In this document: positions 1 to 10,500 of the stretch, piece after piece
How positions within the stretch are numbered: the first letter of the stretch is position 1
Layout: the number at the start of each line of letters is the position of its first letter
NCBI RefSeq assembly: GCF_910592395.1
Contig: NC_088316.1
Location: 18,476,001-18,540,000, forward strand
Source: Lineus longissimus
Taxonomy: Eukaryota > Nemertea > Pilidiophora > Heteronemertea > Lineidae
Length of the DNA stretch: 64,000 bases
Direction of reading: 5' to 3'
Position numbers and translations under genes: made by a program
The notes under the pieces: model-generated
Database searches by the model: none
What the model saw: the letters and a program-made list of their open reading frames with translations, nothing else
Told to the model about the DNA's origin: nothing

Positions 1-440
1 TTTTGTACTCGTAGTCGGACTCGAAGTGCTGGGGGTCGGAGGGGGGGGTAATGATAATGATAATGATGATTATCTCGATCGCCTGGGATGACATCTCGAA
101 CGATTGTCTCGGGGCTTGTAGATGTTACTGCTTGTAGCTGGTAGGTTGCCTATGGAGAATCTCTCCTGGGAACTGCTTCCGTTTTGATATATTGTGAGCG
201 GGCCCGTCACAGACCAGGATCGTGCAGCTAGAAGTTACTCGAGAAGACGACGTTTGTGTTGCATCCGTGTTCATTTTACGACCTCTAATTTGCTTAGACA
301 TTTACATGGCTTTATATTGCTTCGTTAAAAAACCCGCATCACAGCGTATCATCAATAAGTCTATCGATCGAGACATTTCAGGATTTTTTTTCATGTTAAA
401 AAATAAATCATGTGATGTCCCACCCACCGTACCTTTCCAG
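1..440. other. Upstream/intronic sequence of the first GPCR
   Basis: No exon was recognised. The stretch holds a G-run near 40-50 and a short AATGAT-rich tract near 50-70. It is presumably intron of the partial receptor gene whose next exon starts at 441. Confidence 0.5.
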
Positions 441-1312
441 GTTTGGGTATTACTTCAATTACACATTTGGAATCACATCCGGGATCTTTTTGATGGAGAT
501 GTCGATAGATCGTCTGATTGTTGTAAGATTCCCAATGACGGCAAAAGCACTCTGCACCACGACCAGAGCCAAGTGGACCGTCCTCCTATCGTTGCCTATT
601 GTGGCGGGGCTTAATTCGAATGTCCTCTTCATTTACAAATACAAATATGACGCTACAACGAGTAAGTCAGTCAACTATTTCATCTTCTCATACTTTTCTT
701 ACCCACTAAAATTATTGAGATATTTTGTCCTAGACTCTAATATCTTTTTGAAGGTGGAAATATTTTCGTAACTGGCCACTGGCGATACCACTCTCTGTTA
801 TCATTTCAGGGGTGGAGTCTGTTGAACCGAACGTGAACGACAACCCCGCCCTGGAGATGTTTGGCTCAATGTTCCAGCTAATTTTTGGAACTCTCGTGCC
901 CTTCGCCGTCATCCTTGCCGCGAACATCTGGATTGTATTTACAGTCAAACAAGCATCGCAAAAACAAAAACACATGACAGGAGGAACTGGTCAAGATCAC
1001 GCAAAACGAAAACAGGAAACCGGTCATTTGACGCGCATGCTCTTACTGGTAAGCGGGGCGTATGTTGTCTGCTCGATCCCGTTCCGTGTTTACGAAATGG
1101 TGTTTGAGATTCCGGCACTCAAGGATATTTATCATAATTTCGATGATGTCTACTGGTTCATGCGCTACAAAATCGGATATTCCTTATTGGCAAATATTTG
1201 GGCTTTTAATTACGCGGTGAATTTTTATTTATATTGTATCGGTGGGAAGAAATTCAGAAATGACGCAATTCAAATTTTTAAATCTCTCGTTCGAACCGGA
1301 GGTAAAAAATGA
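441..1312 (+). CDS. Rhodopsin-like GPCR, C-terminal two exons (partial)
   Basis: This is the 3' part of a class A G-protein-coupled receptor, a plasma-membrane receptor probably for a peptide or amine. Exons are 441-661 (acceptor ttccag, donor gtaagt) and 810-1312 (acceptor tttcag), joined in matching phase (A+GG). The first exon encodes TM3-TM4 with the motif SIDRLIVVRFP in place of DRY. The second encodes TM5-TM7 and ends with NYAVNFYLYCIGGKKFR, an NPxxY-type TM7 in which Pro is replaced, followed by a short tail. The N-terminus and TM1-TM2 are missing and should lie upstream of the window or in an unrecognised exon before 441. The general look is of invertebrate neuropeptide or orphan receptors; the ligand cannot be read from the sequence. 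Confidence 0.8.
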
Positions 1313-1805
1313 TTAAGCCAAAGCTTGGCTGACCTCCTGTCACTATGAAAAACACTTCATAATGTTTAAGTACGGGTAGGCCTAAGCAGGCAGCAATTCA
1401 AGGGTTCAGCGTATTATGTACACTGGCAAAAGTGTCCATGCCTGGATCATTGATGGGCCCATGAATGGATCTACGATGATTATCACAAACCACGTTTTAC
1501 ACATGGTTGATCCACTGATGGCCCATGGATGCTTAGAGTAACCAGCCTGGACTGATGGATGTTGCATATAGACCACCTACTCCAGTAACCAGAGTCCTTC
1601 ATTAAAAACGTAGGCTATCAAACTGCGAATATGACAGGCGCGTTTAGCAATGCATGAACGAGTTCGCTTATGAACTATGAAATGATTTTTGTATATGAAA
1701 CCCACATGGTATTATTCAACAAGACCTGTGAGACTAAAAGGTTTCAGGCCTCATTATTCGGATAGACCTAGTGGAAATAGGATAATGACCTCATACTGTG
1801 GATCT
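1313..1805. other. Intergenic region after the first GPCR
   Basis: No gene was recognised. Around 1440-1545 there is a loose inverted similarity between two segments containing gatgggcccatgaatgga and gatggcccatggatg. Otherwise nothing stands out. Confidence 0.4.
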
Positions 1806-3240
1806 GATCTGATGAGCCGCCAACGCATGCCAAACCTTGCCCGAATCTTTGCCACTTCCGTGGTGGGTTTCGTTTACTTTTCTAGGGTAAGTCATCATCA
1901 GCGTCTTCACTATTACCGGCGTCGTAACCCTTCTGGATTTTTCCCGGCGGAATGACATTCCCATGATGCTTCATGTACATTTTTCATGTATCTTATATAA
2001 CTTGCTACCCAGTGCCAACTGAGCGGCGGGCTGACAGGGATTCTTCATGTGAACCATTCACTTCATGTGAACCATGAATACTTGTGAAATTAACGCTAGA
2101 TATGCTTGTTACATGTTCTAAAAACGCGTTACAAAATTGGTGCCTCTGCATAGGAGATTGTGGCCCCGGGTTCACATCGTATGGAAATACATGTAGATGC
2201 TAATGAAGAACTGGCGATATTTGCATGAACGCTCCCAGTTTTATTCTAATCATCACCGACTCATATTCAATTTGAAATATTTCACAGGGCCTGATGTTTT
2301 CGGTCCCGGGACCCACCCTCCTCAGTCTTCAAAACATCGTGGACACAAGTGTTGCTTAGCTCCTGAAAAGCCCATTTCTCTGTTTGTTCTTTTTAAATCC
2401 GCGGTTTGTGCGGCTGGGAGAAAAGGAATTGCTATCAAAGGAGAGATGGTGGCGCCAATGATAAAACATCCAATGACGGCGGCGAGGGGAGCTGGACTGC
2501 TCTCACCCCACAAGTCCATAATGAAATAGTTACCGCCTGAAAAATAGCAAAAGGATCTGAGTCGAGTCTTGTATCGATAGAACTTCAGAGATGTTTGTGC
2601 TTTGTTATCTGCACTACATCTGACAACTGTGGATGATCAAGTACTGCGTCATGACAAGTGGGGAGAAATGACAAATTCATCTCCCGCCAAGTAATCCATG
2701 CACCTCACCTCCAGATTTCGCGACATTCGGGCCCTCTGCACATGTATTTGTTAACAAAAAAGATGCTTTTGACTTTGAATAACTCTCAAACTACACTATA
2801 TCAATGATATACGTTGGCCACATGTTGTCACATCAAGGCGGTCGGTTTGATCTCATTGCTTGCACTAGTTGGGCAATGGGTATTCATATTTTTCATTTTC
2901 ATCAGGAAAATAGACACGTGCCAGGAGATGTCCATACGACATCTTGTCGTCGTCATCTTGTTGGCATGCTGTCTGATGGTCATCCTATGATAGTTTTTCA
3001 CATATAATTCTTACCGGCTTCAACAAATCCCATGCCAAATCCATTTCCTACAAAGGCTGCGATAATCGAGGTCAATGATCGACACCATGGTGCGAGACCA
3101 AAGGCAAGGCCAGCAACGACCATGTTGATTCCGAACATTGCAGACCTTCACCGATCCATCACGACGAAGCGGTGCAGGGCCTACTTCTCTTGGCCTTCGT
3201 AAATTACGCGAAACTGGATACGATAATCTTGATAAATGAT
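1806..3240. pseudogene. Rearranged MFSD4-like transporter pseudogene with inverted core
   Basis: This is a decayed copy of the transporter at 13795-15799. On the + strand, 1810-1889 matches the end of exon 1 (RIFATSVVGFVYFSR, then a gtaagt donor), about 2287-2356 matches the start of exon 2 (LMFSVPGPTLLSLQ), and about 3172-3235 matches the extreme C-terminus (PTSLGLRKLRETGYDNLD). The block 2357-3171 is inverted: on the - strand it carries the end of exon 2 (degraded FVVKDRWRSAMFG; CRSLTSI) with its gtaag donor at about 3016, then intron 2, then the start of exon 3 (MDLWGESSP) with its ttttcag acceptor. About 19 residues of exon 2 and roughly 280 residues of exon 3 are missing at the two inversion joints. 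The introns show this was a genomic duplication, not a retrocopy. Confidence 0.82.
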
Positions 3241-4955
3241 ATAAAAAAGAGGACTGAAGCACGGTTCTGGTTTGGTAATTAGGATCAATGATCTGGTTAT
3301 CTCGAGAAATTGTATGTTATTGCCAACCAAGAATACAAGCGCTGTGCAAGCGAACGACTTAAAATAATGATCATGAGAAGTATTTTAACAGTTATGGACA
3401 TTGCATCAATATTGTCCGCATTAACCGCCCATTTCGAATAATCTTTGCAACATTCTGTTGTATGGAAGTTGACAAATAGCGATTTTTGTCCAAGAGTCCA
3501 TTCTAAATGTAAATCTATGCGGCGATAGTGATACAATAGTGTGTTTTCGCAACCATTAACTATTAAGTGCATATAGTGCGTGCAAATAAATGTGTTTACC
3601 AGAAAATCCAACTGCATTGTTGAACATTAACTTTTTCGCGATTTTCTGTTTGCTACTGCTGGGCGTGTCAATAAGACGTGACTTCATTGTGAATCCTCAC
3701 ACTATCAATCGGAAAAAAAATTAGTGACAATAGAAAGGACGTTATCTTGGATAGTCGAATTGAGTAAACAAGTTCCTGGGATTCACCAGAATAATCGCCA
3801 AGTGAACTGATATTTAATTCCTCGAAGGTTTATATGAAATTGTGAGAGAAGGTGTAGTTGTAAGGGTTTACTCCGACGGCTCATGTGCACATTGGACGAC
3901 GGTTGGACGATACATGGTTCGCCGAGAAGGGTGTGGCAAACAGCAGCGAACTGCGACTTCATACAGAGTCTATACATTTCTGCTTTAATGTCAGAGGGAA
4001 GAAAAGCATCCAATACAGATGAGACTATTTGTCATTTACATTTCATAAATCCCGAAGATATTGAAGAGATGAAATACCTCCATAAACGACGAGGCGCCTC
4101 GGGGACTATTCGTACTTCGTGCAATTACACATTGTAGGCACGGAACACACACAGATCGATGGGACAACGCCAAGCGCGGCATTATTTGTGCTTCATTCTG
4201 ACAATGAAACTGTTCTAGAGGAATTGGAAATTATCCAACGTCGACTGAGACTGTAGCGCCATGCAAGGCTCTTATTTCATGCAATTCCGAAAACTACGAA
4301 AGTTACTTAGTATTTCGGAGACGAGTTATTACTTTTCGATAACGATCTAAACAGCAACAAGAACACCTGTAATTTTGATCGACTACACTTTTTATCCACA
4401 GAGTTCATTTCTTGTTCATAATATCGGAATAATGATCATATCACAATCCTTTACCATCAGGGGATCGGTCGGTACATCAATCACATCGAAATTGACTTGC
4501 GTTCTATTCAGCGTTCTTTCGTTCTTTTGACATTCCCTTCCTCGATCAATCAACTGATGACGTGGGGCGCAACAATATGAGTATAGAGTTACCGTTCTGG
4601 TTTAGAAACCAATGATGAAAGCAAGTCGTGATATTGACTAAAAAAACTGATGAGAACAGGCCGATATATGACGTTATGCATACATCTATACGTTGGTGAA
4701 AGGAACTCTATTCAAAAAACAGCGCGTAATACCTGGGTGAGCGACGATTTATTTCGATACTTTGGATGATTTAAAATACACTGGGACAGCGACTCCCTTT
4801 CAAATTCAACGGCCTACTCATTTCTTTGAATGTAACGAGTGTTAGTTAGAAGAAATCTCTTTCTTTCCCATTAACTGGATGCTTTGGCAGGATCTTTGCG
4901 ACCATTAACTTGGCAGAAACAACTTTAAATTATCACCAACAGACACTGACCCAGC
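3241..4955. other. Intergenic region before the second GPCR
   Basis: Short open frames exist on both strands (for example 3783-4013 and 3883-4137), but none resembles a known family or has convincing splice signals. The 5' UTR and promoter of the GPCR at 4956 should lie in its last few hundred bases; no clear TATA box was identified. Confidence 0.4.
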
Positions 4956-6623
4956 ATGGCTTCAGCTATCAATACCACTTTCTTGCCTCCCGCAATTCCC
5001 GACCTGAATTCAACTGCAGACGATTATAGTAATTTTACTGTTCCGTTCGAAGGCACCGATAACGTTACTACAGATATTAACCGTTTAACGACAGGAATGA
5101 CGACAACAGATAACACGTCATACGTCATAGCGGCTATCTTCACACCGATCTGCTGTGGACTGGGCATCGTCGGAAATCTGATATCTCTGGCAATCTTCTG
5201 CCGAGAACCAAAGCAATCGTCGGCATACTTTCTCCTCAAGGTACTAGCAATATTCGATGGATTATTTCTGCTGTCAATGCTGGTATTTTATGAATCCTTC
5301 CTGCTCAGGAGCTTGGGTATGATGGATGATTCGCAGACGACACGCAATTATCTCGTAGTAAGTTTGAAGACATTGAAATACCTGACATTACTTTTTGAGT
5401 TGGAAACCGTGTACATCATTGCCACCATCACTATCGACAGGTAAGGCCATACCAATTTAATTGTCAGTTTAGCGGCGTTTCCTTATGCTAAAATCTGAAA
5501 ATCAAATAACGTGTTGACCGGTGTAGAAGTTTGAAATGTCCTAGGATAGAGTGTTCGGGTAAAAGGATTCTATAATGTACTGTGATCTCTAAGCCGACCG
5601 CCATAATATAGAACCACATACCATCATCCCTTCGAATGCGAAGGGCCAAAAACTTTCTCCAGGGGGACATTTTCTACTTCTGCACCGGTCCTAAAAAATT
5701 GGTACATTTGAAAGAAAGTAAAAATCTAAAGTTTTTAGAGAAAACTGCTCACTATAAACCAGGTGACGAAGACACCAGACTATGTCAGCCATCAGTAGGG
5801 AAGTCCAACATTTGGACCAACTGGAAGCGACTAATTATTCCATTTACACTGGTAACCACCGGTAACTTTCCTTTCTTACTGATAACCACCCCTGATATTG
5901 ACCGCCGATTTGCCCACTCTCGTCTACTGCAGGTTTCTGCACATCTGCCTGCCACTCCGTTCCCGGGCGATCAACACATTGAAATATTCCAAGACTACCT
6001 TTTTGGTCATCTTCTTCGCGTCGCTCATCGCGACACTGCCGCATTTCTGTGAGCAAGCCTTCTACGCCGACTACGACACAGGAGAGCTCAGAATACATGC
6101 AATATCAAGGGATTACGCATTGACATTTGCTTACAACATGGGCTACAAAATCATCTTCAAAACCTTCCTTTTTGACATTGGGCCGATGTTCTTTATCATT
6201 ATCCCATTCAACGCAGCAGTTCTCAGGGCTCTGAGGAATCGCCCGGGCAATCCATTAGCCACGAAAAAGAAGACGTCAGGGAGTACCCTGATAATTGTAT
6301 CAATGATCACAGTCTTCATCCTCTTCAAGCTACCAGGATCTATTGTCCAAATCTTGTCTGTGGCGGAGCAAATGCAATCGAAGCCGCAATTCGAAGCTTG
6401 GTTTGGCATCGTGCAGCAGTTAGCGAACTCCCTGATTCTCCTCAATTCGGCAAGTAACTTTCTCATTTACTTTTCGATGGGGAAGGAGTTTCGTACGGCG
6501 TTTTCCGACCTCTGTTGTTGCAGGAAGAGGCGCATTCGATCAGCACTGCAGTCTGATAGGGACTCCCGATCAGTCTCAAGCACTCGCACGAGTTTTGTCA
6601 ATCTGGAGTCGGCGAGCCTGTAA
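4956..6623 (+). CDS. Rhodopsin-like GPCR, FMRFamide/peptide-receptor type (complete, 2 exons)
   Basis: A complete class A seven-transmembrane receptor of 391 residues. Exons are 4956-5440 (donor gtaagg) and 5933-6623 (acceptor ctgcag). The intron interrupts the DRY-equivalent motif inside the Arg codon (IDR|FLHICLP). The roughly 55-residue N-terminus carries several N-glycosylation sequons (NTT, NST, NFT, NVT, NTS). TM1 has GNLISL, TM2 has LAIFDGLF, TM3 ends in DRF, TM6 contains FILFKLPG and TM7 has LNSASNFLIYF, the N(S)xxNFxIY form common in invertebrate FMRFamide-like receptors. A CCCRKRR stretch after TM7 could be palmitoylated (family inference), followed by a Ser-rich tail. The start ATG follows gaccccagc. 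The ligand is unknown; peptide binding is an inference from overall similarity. Confidence 0.87.
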
Positions 6624-7547
6624 ATTGCAAGGACTCGAGCGAGAATGCAATATCTTGAGTTGTCGCAAGAAGCCGAACGTCCAATGCCCCTTCAGACGAT
6701 GTACGAAAAAAACTCTGTTGCAAACTGTTGAACCCCTCCACATCACCACAACAATACACTACCTGTTTCTCCACATGGACATGTACAGTACATGACATTC
6801 TTATCATTTTGATACATGCAATCATTATGTTAGACTTTTCCCGGCCTTCTTGCACAGTAAGTGACTTGTTCTCATAAGACCAATTTGGGTTTAAACTACT
6901 ATCGGCACAGAGGAATCATAAATCAAACACCCTCACACAGCACAGTCTCTCAGCAAATGTAATGAGAAGGATGACTTGTAATGCGTTTTCATTACACCTA
7001 GGCCTAGTATTGAAGAGATAGACAGGGAATAGGTGGTATCAATTTCGTAACTTTGAAGAAGAATTCCCTATTGGGAAAAGAACACTTAACGATTCACAAA
7101 GTTTTTAACGGATACCGGCGCAAAGGCGTGGAATTATCTAGTTGGAACCGTATCAAGATCCGAACATTTGATTATAAGGCAGACCGTGTTCATTACAGCA
7201 ATGATAATCGTTTTTATCTCTACCCAGGGGAAATTGGCGAATTCATATTTAGCGAGGTATAAAGTAGTGATAAATGTTATCATCATATTGTCATATCAAG
7301 AAACGAGCCATTTATTATCATTGTGTCAAATAAGCAGACAATTACACACATAGCATCCAACATTACTCAGCATCACTATACATATATACACATATAAATA
7401 CGAGAAAATTGTGTATCTGAGGGCAGACCATCTGAGGCTAGTCCACGTTTGTTTCGTGTAGGATTTGGAATTTCGGAAGTACGACTTCTGAACAGGATGT
7501 TGCTAAACGGAGTACATGTAAGCATAAACAACATCTAGCTCAACGAA
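6624..7547. other. Intergenic region between GPCR and ion-channel genes
   Basis: It contains the 3' UTR of the GPCR and the upstream region of the channel gene. No canonical AATAAA was found close to the GPCR stop. No further gene or strong motif was recognised. Confidence 0.4.
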
Positions 7548-10500
7548 ATGGTCGCCGGGATGAAATATCTTTTGGTTGCACTAATAAGGTGAGTACACTT
7601 TTTAAGTCAACAAGGTCCATATATAATGGCCATTATTAATGGCCTAATCCTTATGTTCAAAAAATTTAAAATAGAAATTGAATATTTATTTCCGTGGAGA
7701 AAAGTATTTATTTCCGTGGAGATAAATGTTATTTCCGTGGAGATAAATGTTATTTCCGTGGAGAAAAGTATTTATTTCCGTGGAGAAAAGTATTTATTTC
7801 CGTGGAGATAAATGTTATTTCCGTGGAGAAAAGTATTTATTTCCGTGGAGAAAAGTATTTATTTCCGTGGAGATAAATGTTATTTCCGTGGAGAAAAGTA
7901 TTTATTTCCGTGGAGAAAAGTATTTATTTCCGTGGAGATAAATGTTATTTCCGTGGAGATAAATGTTATTTCCGTGGAGAAAAGTATTTATTTCCGTGGA
8001 GAAAAGTATTTATTTCCGTGGAGAAAATACTTAATTCCGTGGAGAAAATTCGAGAAAAAAAAATCGTATTTGAATCTAAAAAAAAACATGATGTCCCTAA
8101 TGGGCCACCGTAGGTACGTGATGGTATATATTTCAACATTGCCGCTTTATAGAAAAGGATGTCGGCGTAGGATGCAATGCCATTAGAATAATCGTTTATA
8201 GGAACCGATGCCCCTCTTTTTGTGCTTAAACTGCTTGTAAAACATAGCAACCTGATTCCTTTCTCCCGAGTGCGTCACATTTACGACGGCCAATCTACAT
8301 GTTACACCTGTGTCTATTTTAAAGCTTAATTTATGTTAAAAAATTATCATGAATATTCGGATACCAAATAGACCAAATTGTCAAGCCATCCGTTCTATCT
8401 CCCTTGCAGTTTATTTTCCTTTGGCGATGTATCAGGAAAGATCCCTGATAAGTTTAACAAGACATTTTTTACCGATGATTATGACAACACGATTCGGCCC
8501 GGAGCGAATGAAGGTTGGTAGTCATCCCCTTATTACGTGCCATATAGGGACTTTTCTTCATTTTGAGGAGGTTCTCTTCATCGAATTTATCACCTGTATG
8601 AATTTGGGAATATGCCTTATTTGATGCCTGATTTCCTGTTGATCACCCTGCATATACAAATATAAATACGGATAGGCTCGGCATGTCAGCCTCCAAAAAT
8701 GATGATAATGGGCTTTCATGTCATTGATAATTGCATCAGTCTGTAAGAGCAGGCTGTTTTCTGTAAAAAAAAAATCAACAGTGTGTTTTGTTCTATAGCT
8801 GTACAGTCCAGCTCATATTAGTATCAACACCTACTTCATACGATATCTGATGTGCCAAATAAATGTGGTTGAAGCAGCCCCACTTGGGAGTCCCACAGTG
8901 GCACGCTCAACTGGGTGCATCGAGTCCCGCAGTTCACGGTCAACTGGGTACATCGAGCGATTTAGGACATAGATGCCCCGCAGTTCACGGTCAACTGGGT
9001 ACATCGAGCGATTTAGGTCACAGATGCCCCGCAGTTCACGGTCAACTGGGTACATCGAGCGATTTAGGACATAGATGCCCCGCAGTTCACGGTCAACTGG
9101 GTACATCGAGCGATTTAGGACATAGATGCCCCGCAGTTCACGGTCAACTGGGTACATCGAGCGATTTAGGTCACAGATAGTCAAGGGAGCATGCTGAATG
9201 TATAATGTACATAATTGTTTTCCAGACAATGCGACGAATGTCAGTGTATTTTTTCACGTGAACACCATTGGATCTATCAGCGGAATCTCAATGGTAGGCG
9301 ACACCGCATCACAATTTTATATATTCAATTCTAAATTTATTGAAAAGTGTGCTAAATATATATATATGTTTTCCGGCGGCAACTACAGTTTAGGTAGTTA
9401 GATGCACATTTGTCTGACGAAAAGGTGGGACTGTGCCTCATGCACCACCCCATAAATCCGCCACTGAAAGTTGTTTATCAATTAATGACATCAGTTATCA
9501 CTCCTGCACTGGCCACCAAGGTTTGAAATAAGAAAGATGCAGGGCACCTCAAATTGAATTGCTTCAATGGATATTAGAAAGGCGTAATGTTATCTTCAAA
9601 CCTTATCTTGCAGGACTTTCATCTCGATATTTACCTCCAGCAGAGCTGGTTGGATGAGCGTTTGAGCTTTAACGGTACTAAAAGAGTTCCATTGAGCCAG
9701 TCCATGCAGAGGCTTATTTGGTGGCCCGATACATATTTTCTCAATGAAAAACGTGGAAAGCAACACGACGTAACGACCACCAATGAATATGCCCACCTTT
9801 CTCCTGATGGGATAGTATCTGCCAGTCAACGGTATGTAGTTTTCTTTTTATCGCCCGTTCTGCTCAAGAGATTCTTCCCATTATGTTTTGCAGGACTTTC
9901 TTCTTGATATTTATTTCCACCAAAGATGGCTGGACGAGCGTTTGAGTTTTAATGGTACAAAAAGGGTAACATTGGCTGAGACCACTCACAGGCGATTTTG
10001 GTGGCCCGATACATTTTTCTATAATGCTAAAGGGGGACATCAACACGACATAACCACAACCAATGAATTTGTTCACATTTTACCGGATGGAACAGTGAAA
10101 ACAAGTCAGCGGTATGTTTTTTTTAGTCTTGGCGGCCCTAATTATGCATTGTTATGGTAACTGCATGAAAAGAGCATCTGTAACACTCACGATGAATGAA
10201 AAAATATACTCTACATTTTGAAGTGATTGCGGGGCAAAAATTGGCATTATTCCTTAATATTTGCCGAATATAAAATCTGTTGAATCTGGGTACCTGTAAT
10301 CGAGAATAACTCAATGACGTCATGATGCCGTTCCTCTTCTCGTGTAGCGCGTTGACTTGTAGTAAGTTGTACAAAGATGATCGGTGCACGGAGAGCTGAC
10401 TTGGGTTCAGGGGTAATAAAAATTGGAATAGCGTAATAATTTAGTCAGATTTTTGAACTTTTCCATCTCCTTCGCAATTTGATGATGGGAAATACTATGC

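Noticed and set aside
7626-8186. Several overlapping open frames rich in FRGEKYLFPW-type repeats
   Set aside because: They are the reading-through of a 22/65-bp minisatellite in an intron; frames shift from copy to copy and no start context or splice signals support them.
8831-9229. Repeat proteins on both strands (17-residue periods)
   Set aside because: The 51-bp unit keeps both strands open by arithmetic; the array lies inside an intron of a well-supported gene.
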